The notes: generated from the sequence alone by a model not told the origin. DNA of 64,000 nt from Chondrilla cf. caribensis (GCA_964020155.1 OZ026548.1:4172397-4236396); one strand, 5' to 3'; counted from the first letter of the stretch, positions 1 to 13,890 are shown. A program made the numbers and translations.

Positions 1-173
1 ATTGTGTTTTGATTATTTTATATTGGGTTCCATTGTTAATGTAGGTTTATAGTCAACAACAACAGGAACTACCCACTCCAAACAAACAATTGGGTGTGTC
101 AAGTAGAAGGTAAACACTTCATGTTTGTCACAATACTGCCTTCTCACTGACAGTCTCTGTCCTGTGTGTACAG

Positions 174-245
174 GAACCTGTCAATGCCCACCAGGGTGCA
201 AAGGAAGTCGATAACATCCAACAGAACTACCAAACACTGAACTAT
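174..245 (+). CDS. Coil-cassette exon, 24 codons (copy 1)
   Basis: A 72-nt exon, phase 0 at both ends, is bounded by an acceptor (TGTACAG) and a donor (TAT|GTATGT). It reads E-P-V-N-A-H-Q-G-A-K-E-V-D-N-I-Q-Q-N-Y-Q-T-L-N-Y, which looks helical and polar. The same exon with both splice sites intact is found at 2463-2534 and 12664-12735. Retention of frame and splice sites in all three copies argues that it is or recently was coding. I do not recognise the family. Confidence 0.5.
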
Positions 246-1383
246 GTATGTCACCATGTTACCTGTCATGTACACTGCCTTACATGTCATGTCACATACA
301 TTTGTACATGTACTGTTGCTTTTGTACATTGTAACTCGCACAGTTCCAGTACACTAATGTTATAGTACATATTATGTATCTACGTATCGATGTTGGGTTT
401 GGTTGCAAACATTCACTCCACCACTGGCCCTGAGGGATTTATTGCAGAGTGGTGTGTCTGGCATATTATGCAGTAAATGCATAGAGTATAATTCCTTTAT
501 AATGTGGTTACAGAATTTGATTAAATTTATCCTGGGATGTATGTATATTTATATAGACATTCAATCTGAATGCTATCTACAGTAATGGTACACTCCTAGT
601 ACAATGCACAATATAATTTGATTATAAATGATTATAAATATTATAAATTCCAATTACAGGTACCAATATTCATGTACGCACATGTATACATATAGACAAT
701 AATCAAGCGGAGTAAGCACACATACTTACATACATTCATATGTGTATATTCGGTATGTAGAGATTCGTATACCATGCATTTTCATGACATTAGAATACAT
801 ACATTAGTCTGGTTGTATGCAGGTGATTTGAGATGACTAACTGGTCTTTTATTGTGCAGTACACCCCATTCTCTGTGTGCAATGAGTAAGAGGAAGTTAA
901 TATTTGAAATTTCACTCTGTATTTATGAGACTGAGAGTAAACCTCAGTCTTGCAAATCGAGATACTATAATACATTTATTCACAGATATTACACCATGGT
1001 ACAATACATTAAGAAATTGAAAACACACCTGTGTATACACTGCATGTTGGAAAATGTATTATGTTCATCCTTAGATATCATCCATAGGCAATATTCTGCG
1101 AAACTGTAATGTATGGGAGATATAGGGCCGCCATTTCGTTTCCGCGACATCCCTACATATATAGAGTGTGGTATTGCACTCTATGATACTGCATAGACAT
1201 ACATATACGTATAACTGTCTTTTTTCATGTGTACCATGAACTATATATGTCTGAAATTTGCACATAACTACATGTGCAGTGATTATGTATTTTTGTGTTC
1301 TCCACAAAAATGTACAATGTCATATGACTCAGGTTATGTGTACACTAATCAATTGTGTACACTATTAATTTTCTATCCATCAT

Positions 1384-1478
1384 GAAAATTACTGGAATTT
1401 AAGCATCAAAACGAGCAGATGTCTGTTGAGCTATCCAGAACTAGAGATGAACTGGAAGTCCTGAAGAAACACCTACAA
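1384..1478 (+). pseudogene. Decayed copy of the KHQNEQ coil exon
   Basis: This 95-nt segment is the counterpart of the intact exon at 11638-11732. The acceptor CAG has become CAT and the donor GT has become TT (ACAA|TTTGCC instead of ACAA|GTTGCC), so it cannot be spliced in the same way. The reading frame itself is still open. Confidence 0.6.
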
Positions 1479-2462
1479 TTTGCCTGTATGTTACATGCAT
1501 AAGTATGTATGTGTGTCACACAATCTGATAACATGCTATACCTTGTGTCCTGTGTTATACTGTGTATTACGTAAAGCATGCACAGTTTGTGTGTACATAC
1601 ATATGACTGTAACAGTATGTGTATCAGTTCTAAACATACTTACATACCTACAAATTGTAATAGCATACATGTACATCCCTATGTATGTAATCTGAAGAGT
1701 ACATAATAGGTACATATGGATCTCTGTCCAAGGTACTTTTCAGTAATGGCCTCTCTTGTGAATTAGATGACAGAGAAAGCGAAGGGAACCACTGTTAATG
1801 CTCCAGAGATCGAAACTGGAGAGATTAGACATGACTGCTTTACCTCTCCACAATAGCATTGGTTGGTTATGTGTGCCTAAAAGTTGAAAAAAAACCTGTT
1901 CTTTTGCACATCAGGCCTACTTCCCTATACTGTGTGCATTGTTACATAGCCACCCTCAGCTCAGTGTGTTCTGGTAAATACTGTGCTGGTACAATAGTAT
2001 TTTTCTAAGCTACTGGTTGTTGATGGAGACTAAGATGGTTGCCTTCTCACTGACAGTCTCTGTCCTGTGTGTGTTATATGTGTACATATGTACCTTATGA
2101 ACCATATGAACATAAATACTGTGCTGGTACAAAAATCTAAGCTACTGGTTGTTGATGGAGACTAACATGGTCACATCCAACAATTACTACACTGCTTACG
2201 AAGGCCAATTAGTGGGGTCTTACATTGACCTTTTAATGAGAGAGTACTGTAAGTTTAGATATTTGATCATGTATTTTTAATGTGTTTTGACTATTTTATA
2301 TTGGGTTCCTATGTTAATGTAGGTTTATAATATAGAGTCAACAACAACAGGAAATGTCCACTCCAAACAAACAATTGCATGGGTGTTTCAAGTGAAATGT
2401 AAACACTTCATGTTTGTCACAATACTGCCTTCTCACTGACAGTCTCTGTCCTGTGTGTACAG

Positions 2463-2534
2463 GAACCTGTCAACGCCCACCAGGGTGCAAAGAAAGTCGA
2501 TAACATCCAACAGAACTACCAAACACTGAACTAT
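2463..2534 (+). CDS. Coil-cassette exon, 24 codons (copy 2)
   Basis: Second copy of the exon at 174-245, again 72 nt with acceptor CAG and donor GTATGT. A synonymous-looking difference (AAC for AAT at the fourth codon) and a conservative change at G-A-K (AAA-GAA against AAG-GAA) separate it from copy 1. It is followed by non-coding sequence to 3130 that also matches the other cassettes. Confidence 0.5.
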
Positions 2535-3022
2535 GTATGTCACCATGTTACATGTCATGTACACTACCTTACATGTCATGTCACATACATTTGTACATGT
2601 ACTGTTGCTTTTGTACATTGTAACTTGCACAGTTCCAGTACACTAATGTTATAGTACAGCTGTATCTACACATCGATGTTGGGTTTGGTTATGAACATTC
2701 ACTCCACCGCTGTCCCTCAGGAATTTACTGTAGAGTGATGTGTCTGGCATATTATACAGTACACACATAGAGTATAATATCATTATAATGTGGTTACAGA
2801 ATCTGATTATAATTATGATGGTATATATTAATTCGACATTCAGTCTGAATGGTAACTCAAAGCAAATATACGGGTTGACATTGGTGCATTATACTTAGGG
2901 AATTGTTATAGTAATGAGTTTATGGAAAGTGAATATGCATCCATACAATTACACTCCTAGTACAATGCACGATATAATTTGATTATAACTAATAACAAAG
3001 TACATATACATGTATATAATAT

Positions 3023-3063
<41 letters not shown>

Positions 3064-3354
3064 TAATCGAACGGAGTATATAAGCACACACACCTACATA
3101 CATTCATAATATGTGTACAGTATATATGCATGTTGATGCAGTGCATGATTCTAGTGCTGGTGAATCAGTTATATTCTATATTTAATTTATTAAACATAAT
3201 ATATAATATAATATTGCTATAATACGTATTTAATATTTGTATGGCATGCAATGTCATATTATTATTGCACATACGGTGCTCAAATATTAAATATCACAAA
3301 TCGATAATACGAAACAATCAGAGAAGGTAACAGTTACAGTAACTTAAACAATAT

Positions 3355-4330
3355 ATGAAGTCCAATAAGTTTCACATCTTCCATGTCCTCTCATTCAAAC
3401 TTGCACCTCTCTCTGCCACACTTCACGTGTGCCCAGGGCATCCGGCGAGGACGGGGAGGTGCCTCATGCCCCACGGCCAAGGAGAACATGCCACTTGCCA
3501 CCATGCCTCAGCTGCTGATGTCATCCCGCGTGTAGTCAACATCAAGCCATCATCCAATGGTAGGGTGGTGGACTGGCTTCTCGGGAGGTCCAGATTTCAG
3601 AGCCGTGATCTTTTACGTCTGGCACACCGAGTATCACGGGCGCCAGTCACCGATGTGGTCCTTTGTGACTTGATAGCTTCATGGGCCCGGAGATCCAAGA
3701 ATCACGGATTTACCACCAATCCACGGACCAGAAGACAGATGAACTGACTTCACATCGGTAATCATCAGAGTCAGGCCGGCAGGACACACATCAAACAGCG
3801 CAGCAGCTTCCTCAACACGATGACAAAGAGACTCCCCGGTAGGGCCCAAAGCCTAAACTAATGTAGCATGTCTGGACCCTACTATAGCCGCATGCGCATA
3901 GTGTGTGCATAGGAGGGTGTGTGCGAGGCGCAGTGTGTGCATAGTAAAGTGTATGCAGCGTAAAGGTAGAATGGCACGGCCTAACTTACGTGCGTGCGCC
4001 CGAAGGCAATAATAAAGGAAAAAGGGTGGTGAGCAGAGAGCCGTGTGGTTCCGACAACATAGCCTTCGTAGGAATCTACTTACAGGACCCCTAGGGGAGA
4101 CTAGCCGACCATGATCCCAGGCACCGCCCGCCTCCGAAGAGGACGGACGCCCAAACCTCGTCCGAGAACACTCGAGAGACCCGACGGCTTACAGGAGACC
4201 GGGACGTGTGAACTCCATGCGTGATCAAACAGCGAACCGAAGAAGGAGAGGGTAGAACAGCTAACCACGCTTGCGCTCGGGGCACCCCCTCCAATTCGAA
4301 TCCTCCAGCATCTGCAGCTTCCCCAGCACG
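3355..4330. other. GC-rich insert of unknown origin
   Basis: From about 3355 to 4330 the base composition is clearly more GC-rich than its AT-rich flanks, and the GTAC/TACGTA words typical of the surrounding sequence are absent. A 130-codon open frame (3355-3747, plus) is present but has no motif I recognise; high GC makes chance open frames likelier. The block interrupts the coil duplication (cluster 1 ends near 3130) and contains an LTR-like segment. A transposon fragment is the simplest reading. Confidence 0.4.
3862..4059 (+). mobile_element. Possible solo-LTR-like segment
   Basis: The 198-bp segment begins TGTAGCATG and ends CCGACAACA, the TG...CA boundary style of LTRs, and has AATAAA near 4008, about 50 bp before its end, where an LTR polyadenylation signal would sit. 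No target-site duplication, primer-binding site or polypurine tract could be recognised, so this is only a possibility. Confidence 0.25.
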
Positions 4331-5040
4331 GATCTACTCACAAAGAAATGCAGGCAAAAGGAGCTTTTAAAGAAAATCTTACCGCCGTTTTTCAAATAAT
4401 GAAAACTGATTGGTTGACTGCATTGGTTGTTTATTGTTTTATTTCTCCAAATTTGGTAAAGCGTGGGCGTTATTTATTGTTTCATCCCGCCAAATATAGC
4501 ACTGGTCTTTTGGTCTACTGTAAATTAGAGGAATATCCCCATTTAATCTATTTGTACCTCCAAACAGTGTTCATGAATGTCTAGTGGATAGCTCAAGTTT
4601 GGGTCCGGTATAATTTACGGACGATATGGCCATGACGGACCGGACCGGACCGGACCGGACCGTCCGGTGTCCGATAATACAGTGGTATAATTTACGGACC
4701 ACGTGTAATATTTATGGAGACTACAGAAGGTGGACTCCAAGGAGGGCCTGGAAGACCAGTTCGTTGACAGACGACGGAGGCTACAACGGACGTCATATCG
4801 TGGCCGTTATTCCATTCTCTTGGCGGGAGCAATCTAGTCCTTCAAGTAAAATGGTAAGTATGTGTACCCTTCTCTGGTGCTGTGCCTATAAATAGAGTGG
4901 TGTAGATATATAGCTAACAGTGTTGTTTCATTGTTACATTGTTAGTGGGAATTAAAATGTACGTATTTGATTAAATAAATTTAAAAGAAAAGAACATTGT
5001 GTAAGTGAATAACTAGTATGAAATAAAATAAATTAACATG

Positions 5041-5521
5041 TTATTTACAAGACATGCAAGACCATTCAGTGTCCTCTGACTCCATGAAGTACTTGGGGGG
5101 CACCTTGCAGCACTCTCTGTGGTACCATTCCATGCACTTGTTGCAATCTCTCGTACCAGTCTGAGCTTGTGTGTTGGCATACCTGTTTTTAAAGGGGGAG
5201 AATGAAAGTTAATAGCAGTATAGGCGTAGGAGGCGGGGGGAACTTACCCACCCCCGAACTGGCTGTAAACACAACTGGGCAAAAATTTGACTATGCAGAT
5301 GATAACTAGACCAAATAGGCGATTATACCTACTACTCGCTATAATGAATGATTAAATACGTACGTCCAAGCACTACATTAGATCTTTGACTGACCTAGTG
5401 ATGTAGTAGCTGTGGAGCCCAGGGGCCAAACACTCTCAGTCTGTTCTCGCTTGCAGACTCCACTGTCCTTATGTCTGTCCGGATGTTCAACATGGTTGAT
5501 TCCTCATCTTCACACTTATGC
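5041..5521 (-). pseudogene. PHD-finger-like C-terminal exon(s), possibly broken
   Basis: On the minus strand an exon at 5182-5041 (acceptor AAAACAG) encodes about 46 residues ending in a stop. It carries C-N-K-C-M-E-W-Y-H-R-E-C followed by W-S-C-M-S-C-K, which is the second half of a PHD zinc finger (CxxC, W-Y-H-x-x-C, W-x-C-x-x-C). An upstream candidate exon at 5521-5395 has a good acceptor and donor, but its only open frame ends in TAG directly at the donor and does not fit the phase of the next exon. The first zinc-ligand pair of the finger was not found. This may be a decayed gene or part of a transposon-borne PHD protein. Confidence 0.4.
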
Positions 5522-5929
5522 CTACACACAAGAGGGGTGGAAAGTTCTTTAATGGTTGGCGAGTGAATTAGTATGTACATTGCAAGGTAGTTCAATGAAC
5601 ATAGTATAACACAGTAATACATGCGTACGTATGATCCCCAGACAAGTAAGTACACATGCATACATTATATAAAAATGTAGAACTAGCATACATAGGTATA
5701 CACATAATATGAATTCATGTACAAACAAAAGTACGTACAGGGGTTCAAATACTGTGTGACAGTACATCTGTACATAATATGCATATATATCTAACCCTGC
5801 ACTTCCCTTGTACTCCCTAGTTATGTACAGTATAATATTGTTATGTGCCTATGTACAGTATATACACACATGTATGTACATAAGTACCTCTGCCTTCTGA
5901 ATATCTACTATTTCCCTCTTAACCAATAC

Positions 5930-6045
5930 ACCACTCTCTCAGTACCTCACAATACACTACTCTCATGTACCTCACAATACACTACTCTCATGTACCTCAC
6001 AATACACCACTCTCATGTACCTCACAATACACCACTCTCCCTATT
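5930..6045. repeat. 25-bp tandem repeat, about 4-5 copies
   Basis: The unit ACCTCACAATACACTACTCT plus CATGT is repeated with small changes just upstream of the dehydrogenase fragment. It is non-coding as far as can be seen. Confidence 0.8.
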
Positions 6046-6324
6046 TTTTGTTTTCCCTCGACCAGAAAGCTTACCTTCCTCTAACTCCCCCCATGGCGTT
6101 CACAGACACCATCTCCGAAGACTCACCCCCCCTTCTCCTCGAATACTCAAAGAAGAAATATTTACCTTGATGGGATTTCCTTTCTTTGCATTCTTAGGTA
6201 GTGAAGTTATTGACGAGTTTACACGCTTCCTAACGATGTCGTTATCTTCGCTCTCCGTGGCTTTCAATGAACCTTTCTAGCTGATGGACTGGAGGTGCTC
6301 CACGAAGAACCGCCCTTGAAATTT

Positions 6325-7242
<918 letters not shown>

Positions 7243-7495
7243 GTATGTATGTCCAAAAACCTCCTTGTTGGGATGGTCATGGTTAATTGAAGATACTGAT
7301 GTACATGTTAAATGATATTTTCACCCCCGATATAAATTCACTCCAATGCCTTTCAAACCTGTCACTCCCTGGACATGTTCCTATGCCAAACCCTAGTACA
7401 CATCAAGTGTATGTCAATCTTGCCATGTTGTATACTGTGCATACATGCACACGTACACTTGAGTCTAAATTTACAGTGTTCACTGTTTTCCACAG

Positions 7496-9416
7496 TGTCT
7501 CCAAACACAGCAGCCAGGGTGTGTACAATGCAGCTGAGATCAATCGTCTGAATGTACGTACGTATGTCTGTGGATGTACATACATATGTATCAATATACG
7601 TACATGCACAGTACTGTATGTATGTAGCATGTAACAGGTAGTTTATGCAAGGTCTCATAATTTTTTGGCATCAATCATGATTGGATGTGTAGAATTTGAA
7701 CCAAAGCTTCACTGTTGTGTATGTTGTTACAATGTGTACGTGTGTGTAAAATTTGTGACAGTAAAAATACTTGTAGTTTTCAAATGAATAATATCTTGAA
7801 ATCGCCAACAAAAATTTCTTCATGTACAGTTTGTACGAATGTACACATGAACATGTGTATATGCATGTACTATCCTACATAGTGTATGTTCGTACAGCTA
7901 CGTAGATGGATGAATCCACTATGCACAGTATGTATACGGTTCTCACTCATGCACTATGTACAGTATATGTATGGTTGTCTCTCATGCACTATGTACAGTA
8001 TATGTATGGTTGTCTCTCATGCACTATGTACAGTATATGTATGGTTGTCTCTCATGCACTATGTACAGTATATGTATGGTTGTCTCTCATGCACTATGTA
8101 CAGTATACGTATGTATGGTTGTCTCTCATGCACTATGTACAGTATATGTATGGTTGTCTCTCATACACTATGTACAGTATACGTATGGTTGTCTCTCATG
8201 CACTATGTACAGTATACGTATGGTTGTCTCTCATGCACTATGTACAGTATATGGTTGTCTCTTATGCACTATGTGCAGTATATGTATGGTTTTCTCTCAT
8301 GCACTATGTACAGTATAGGTATGGTTGTCTCTCATGCACTATGTACAGTATACGTATGGTTGTCTCTCATGCACTATGTACAGTATACGTATGGTTGTCT
8401 CTCATGCACTATGTACAGTATATGGTTGTCTCTTATGCACTATGTGCAGTATATGTATGGTTTTCTCTCATGCACTATGTACAGTATATGTATGGTTGTC
8501 TCTCATGCACTATGTACAGTATATGTATGGTTGTCTCTCATGCACTATGTACAGTATATGTATGGTTGTCTCTCATGCACTATGTACAGTATACGTATGG
8601 TTGTCTCTAATGACCATGGCAATGGGCTGGTTATAGCCATTTGTGATTGGATGTGGGAGCTCATACCTACGTATATACCACAGTATGATGCCAATAAACC
8701 TGTTATCACCTCTATGGTCTGAAAGGTTTTGTTGTGATATTTACACAATGCCTTGGCAATTGGATACAAATTAGTTATCACTCAATTACTCGAAGGCCCA
8801 CCCCAATCCCATCATTATTATTGTCACTTTGGATAGTGTTCTCACAACCTGATAACCTCTATATATGTATGGATATTGTCCAGATCTTTAACTGCGTTCG
8901 TTTGTTTGTTTGTGCGTTCAATAAGTACTACACCACTGAACATTATCATATGCTCAATGATTGTGAACAGAGTAATTGGGGAGTGTCCTCTATGGATGTG
9001 GATGAAAAGGCCTCCAATTGTTCCTGTGGAGTTATCCTTCACATCCCATTTTCAACTACTACTTCCTTTGTTTCACAGTTGTGGGTACCAGCAAAATATT
9101 CTATTTACATGATACAGCAAAGATTTTGACAATTGTGGCTACAAGGGTGCCACGTTGACTTACTTGAGAATCCCATTTCAGTTACAAAGGGCTTGTCAGA
9201 GAATGCAAATCATGGAAAAATCTACATAAACATTCCAATGTGCAGATTTTGTACTTTTTCATCACATACATAATAGTCGTCACCCATGTCTGTTATGAAA
9301 CTGTTGGTAAACCAAACATTACCACCATCAGTTCACATTCCAGCTACTTCATACTGGGTCATACATACCTGTCTGTAGGTGGAAATCCAGCTATTTTGAT
9401 ATTGTAACTGTATACT

Positions 9417-9507
<91 letters not shown>

Positions 9508-11182
9508 CTAATCCAATCTGAAGATACAGCCTTTTCTACTGTTTACAATAATGTTTTTCATTACATAGCGTGAATACCAGCTGGAACATGCTAAGTTGGA
9601 GAGGTCCTCAGTACAGCTAGCCAATGCCGAGGTTAAATGTCAAAATTTGACTATTAATTACTTACGCATGTACTGTACATAAATGCATGTAATCTATGTA
9701 AGTACATGCATCCATGCATATATACATGTGAACATAAGTATGTATGTATGTCTCCAATGGCCAATTCATGCAATTTCAAGTATATACGTAATCACTTGCT
9801 GTACTCATGTACTCACATATACTTACGTACACATGTATACAATATATGTATACACTTTAGGCAAAATTGTCAAGAGCAGAGGCTCAAGAGAGGTCACTAC
9901 AAGCAATCCTTAAAGAAAAGGTTTGTTACACATGCATACATATGTACACTATGTACGTATGTGCTTTACCTTGTTAAAAAGTGCATTCTATGTGGTCCTT
10001 TGGTTGCCTATACCAAGAGTAAGTATGTACAGTACAGATCTCTGCATACTAAGCAAGTTGGACAGTACAGTGTGTTGTGGATACACAGTGCAGTATTCCC
10101 GAGTACTGTAAGCTGACACTAACAAGCAGTGACAGTCCATGTATATGTGTAATGTGTTATGTATGAACCCTATAAGGTATCATTACAATTACACACATAT
10201 GTCTATTGTATGTACTCACACCCCAGTGTGCACAAATGGTTTACCATTCTCCCTGTAGGACGGAGAGTTGAATGCATTGTCGCAGAAACTGGAGGAAGTT
10301 CAAACTTTGCTGGATGTCAGAGTCAAGGTATTCCCTCCTGGTACTCCATTACCAGCAAACAACCTTTTAATGCCTGGTGTGCTCACACACATTGTATACC
10401 GTACTACCTCGCATATATACATGTGTATGTGAGCACACTTCACAGTGGAGCCTGTCTATTAGGGACACTTTTGGACCTTGATTTCTGTCCGTATTACAGA
10501 GGTTTGCTCAAACCAGAGGTACATTTACATATGCTCCAGCACAACACTGGGACAAAGAATAGTGTCCTTATGATAGAGATAACCTCAATCTTGAGGTTTG
10601 TGGGGGTCCGCTCTATATTTACTGTATAGCCAGTGAACCCAAGGGGTAGTTGAGGTATTGTGATGTACTGTTTTTGGTTTGAGTTTGTGTGGTTACTGCA
10701 TAGTGTGAATTGCCTCAAGATCCAAATATTAATCCAAGAGTACCACAGCAACAAGGAACTGTACGTGATGATAGTATGAACACAAATACACTGGAACCTC
10801 TTCATTACAAACCTCTGAATTGCAGAAACCTCTATAATAAGGACACCATTCTGTGTCCCCGTGTAGTACAGTAGTGTAGTAAATGACCTCTGAATTAAGG
10901 ACACCTCTGTAATAAGGACTAAAATCGAGGTTCCAAAGTGTCCATAATAGAGAGGTTCCACTGTAGTAGTACATCTCACTCCGGTCCACTCATACAACTT
11001 ACTACATGTGTGTATTTGTCTTATTATACAGTGGACTTGAATCATATGTTTGAGTGTGTGATACCAAATACTGATATTGTAATAATTCAGGAGATTAAAT
11101 GTGATGAGGCCAAACTCAAAGAACAGGTCACAATGTTGACATTGGAGAAAGAGAAAGAGAAACACAGCAGTCAATGCTTGCA

Positions 11183-11248
<66 letters not shown>

Positions 11249-11250
11249 AT

Positions 11251-11321
<71 letters not shown>

Positions 11322-11884
11322 CATTAATTTAATAGCCATTTGTTTGTACGTACATACGGATGGTACATTCATACATGTATGCGTAATTATTGTCCAAATG
11401 TGTACACATATATAGACTTCACTATTGTGTATGGAACTTCACCTTGTCAACAAATTGTATATGCGTTTGTGAACGTATGTGTACAAACATATGTACAGTA
11501 CATGTACGTACACATAGATATACGTATATATGTAGGCATACATATGTTACATGTATTGTACATATGTTCACTTGTGAAGGTGGAATGGAATCTATTGTTA
11601 ATATCCACCAAATATGTGTACTGTTTCTCTCCAACAGGAGAATTACTAGAATATAAGCATCAAAACGAGCAGATGTCTGTTGAGCTATCGAGAACTAGAG
11701 ATGAACTTGAAGTCCTGAAGAAACACCTACAAGTTGCCTGTATGTTACATGCATAAGTATGTATGTGTGTCAACTGATGACATGCTTCAGTGTGTGTTAC
11801 TGTGTGTATGTAAAAGCATGTAAAGTACGTATGTATGTGCATACATATGACAACAACTGTGTGGGTATCAGGTCTGAGTATACA

Positions 11885-11915
<31 letters not shown>

Positions 11916-12158
11916 TGTAGATGCATTCATGTATGTACATATGTTCATATACGTATAATCTGAATAGATCATACATATGTACATACGTATGTACCTCTGT
12001 CCATGGTAATTTTCAGTAATGGCCTCTCTTGTGAATTAGATGACAGAGAAAGCGAAGGGAGCAACTGTTAATGCTCCAGAGATCAAAACTGGAGAGATTA
12101 GACACTGAGTTGGTCAGCATGAGGAAGGTGCAGATGAACTCCCCACTATGTGTGTTAC
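7496..12158 (+). CDS. Coiled-coil protein, partial gene (unrecognised family)
   Basis: A chain of short exons with matching phases encodes charged heptad-like sequence: 7496-7553 (A-A-E-I-N-R-L-N; this exon could instead end the dehydrogenase), 9569-9631 (R-E-Y-Q-L-E-H-A-K-L-E-R), 9861-9920 (A-K-L-S-R-A-E-A-Q-E-R), 10259-10327 (L-S-Q-K-L-E-E-V-Q-T-L-L), 11091-11184 (L-K-E-Q-V-T-M-L-T-L-E-K), 11638-11732 (K-H-Q-N-E-Q-M-S-V-E-L) and 12047-12158 (L-Q-R-S-K-L-E-R-L-D-T-E-L). Glu, Lys, Leu and Gln dominate, as in parallel coiled coils of cytoskeletal or centrosomal proteins, but no named family is recognised. The donor at 11185 merges into a (GT)n tract. Start and end are not located; exons in the duplicated cassette further downstream may extend it. 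Exon limits rest on splice consensus and phase only. Confidence 0.65.
7937..8608. repeat. 35-bp minisatellite, about 19 copies
   Basis: The unit is CATGCACTATGTACAGTATA followed by TGTATGGTTGTCTCT. Because 35 is not a multiple of 3, the long open frames across it cycle through all three phases and are artefacts. A longer block containing a shortened unit (TATGGTTGTCTCTTATGCAC) occurs twice (about 8245-8300 and 8418-8475), showing that multi-unit blocks were copied. Confidence 0.95.
9419..9504 (+). repeat. (CA)n microsatellite upstream of an acceptor
   Basis: About 85 bp of (CA)n ends some 60 nt before the acceptor of the coil exon at 9569. Confidence 0.95.
10443..10624. mobile_element. Inverted-repeat element (CAGTGGAACCTCT family), degenerate
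   Basis: A diverged copy, in opposite orientation, of the element at 10789-10963. It begins CAGTGGAGCCTGTCTATTA and ends near TTTACTG followed by TA. Internal phrases about 'accttgatttctgtccgtat' and 'gacaaagaatagtgtcctta' are reverse complements of the better copy. It is non-coding. Confidence 0.6.
10789..10963. mobile_element. Inverted-repeat element (MITE), 175 bp, TA target
   Basis: The termini CACTGGAACCTCTTCATTA and the reverse complement of TAATAGAGAGGTTCCACTG form terminal inverted repeats, flanked on both sides by TA. The whole element resembles 50494-50668 (also 175 bp) and more distantly 57627-57824. TIRs of this sort with a TA duplication fit non-autonomous Tc1/mariner-pogo elements. 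No transposase is present. Confidence 0.8.
11185..11318 (+). repeat. (GT)n microsatellite at a 5' splice site
   Basis: The tract of about 130 bp starts directly at the donor following the coil exon 11091-11184. Confidence 0.95.
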
Positions 12159-12663
12159 GTGAGCCTTGGCTATGTGCGACTGACTGCTTTACCTCTCCAC
12201 AATAGCATTGGTTGGTTATGTGTGCCTAAAACTTTGAAAATGTACTTTTGCACATCAGGCCTACTTCCCTATACTGTGTGCATTGTTACATAGTCACCCT
12301 CAGTTCAGTGTGTTCTGGTAAATACTGTGCTGGTACAATAGTATTTTTCTAAGCTACTGGTTGTTGATGGAGACTAACATGGTCACATCCAACAATTACT
12401 ACACTGTTTACGAAGGTCAATTAGTGGGGTCTTACATTGACCTTTTAATGAGAGAGTACTGTAAGTTTAGATATTTGAACATGTTTATTTGTTGTGTTTT
12501 GACTATTTTATATTGGGTTCCAATGTTAATGTAGGTTTATAGTCAACAACAACAGGAACTACCCACTCCAAACAAACAATTGGATGTGTCAAGTAGAAGG
12601 TAAACACTTCATGTTTGTCACAATACTGCCTTCTCATCGACAGTCTCTGTCCTGTGTGTACAG

Positions 12664-12735
12664 GAACCTGTCAACGCCCACCAGGGTGCAAAGGAAGTCG
12701 ATAACATCCAACAGAACTACCAAACATTGAACTAT
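12664..12735 (+). CDS. Coil-cassette exon, 24 codons (copy 3)
   Basis: Third copy of the 72-nt exon described at 174-245, with acceptor CAG and donor GTATGT intact. It lies downstream of the intact coil exons, so it is the copy most likely to be used by the gene at 7.5-12.2 kb. Confidence 0.5.
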
Positions 12736-13890
12736 GTATGTCACCATGTTACCTGTCATGTACACTGCCTTACATGTCATGTCACATACATTTGTACATG
12801 TACTGTTGCTTTTGTACATTGTAACTCGCACAGTTCCAGTACACTAATGTTATGATAGTACAGCTGTATCTACATATCGATGTTGGGTTTGGTTGTAAAC
12901 ATTCACTCCACCACTGGCCCTCAGGGATTTATTGCAGAGTGGTGTGTCTGGCATATTATGCAGTACATGCATAGAGTATAATTCCTTTATAATGTGGTTA
13001 CAGAATTTGATTAAATTTATCATGGGGTGTATGTATATTTAATATATAGACATTCAATCTGAATGCTATCTACAGTAATGGTACACTCCTAGTACAATGC
13101 ACAATATAATTTGATTATAACTAATTATAAATATAACTGTATTATTAAATTCAAATTACAGGTGTCAATATTCATGTACACACACATGTATAGACACTAA
13201 TCAAGCGGAGTAAGCATACATACCTACATACATTCATATGTGTATATTCAGTATGTAGAGGTTCGTATACCATGCATTTTCATGACATTAGAATACATAC
13301 TTAAGTCTGGTTGTATGCAGGAGATTTGAGATGACTAACTGGTCTTTTATTATGCAGTACACCCCATTCTCTGTGTGTGATGAGTAAGAGAAAGTTAATA
13401 TTTGAAATTTCACTCCATATACATGAGACTGAGAGTAAACCTCAGTCTTGCAAATCGAGATACTATATACATTTATTTACAGATATTACACCATGATCGA
13501 TACCATACATTAAGAAATTGAAAACACATCTACCCACCTACATATGTATACACTCACACTGCATGTTAGAAAAAGGTATTATGTTCATCCTTAGATATCA
13601 TCCATAGGCGATATTCTGCGAAACTGTAATGTATGGGAGTTATAGGGCCGCCATTTCGTTTCCGCAACATCCCTACATATAGAATGCATGTGGTATCGCA
13701 CTCTATGATACTGCATAGCCATACATATATAACTGTCTTTTTTCATGTATACCATGAACTGTCTGAAATTAGCACATAACTACATGTGCAGTGATTGTGT
13801 ATTTTTGTGTTCTCCACAAAAATGTACAATGTCATATGACTCAGGTTATGTGTACACTAATCCATTGTGTACACTATTTCTATCCATCAG

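Larger units (their letters stand above)
1..3130 (+). repeat. Segmental duplication, cluster 1 of the coiled-coil cassette
   Basis: This stretch carries more than one copy of a roughly 2.25-kb cassette that is also present at 11.6-15.5 kb. The block with the exon at 174-245 recurs at 2463-2534 and 12664-12735, and the coil exon at 1384-1478 recurs at 11638-11732 and 13891-13991. Intron sequence is conserved as well as exons, so the copies arose by DNA duplication and not by retroposition. The match stops near 3130. A chimeric joint lies at about 1995-2090, where a piece resembling the 2150 region runs directly into the sequence that normally precedes the 174 exon. Copy 1 of the next exon (about 1774-1850) has lost about 80 bp relative to 12047-12158. 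Confidence 0.85.

Noticed and set aside
3355..3747. 130-codon frame as a genuine gene
   Set aside because: No family resemblance and a GC-rich context that favours chance open frames; kept only as part of the GC-rich block.
7886..8722. 278-codon frame and overlapping frames over the 35-bp repeat
   Set aside because: Open in all three phases because of the repeat; no start context, splice sites or domain.
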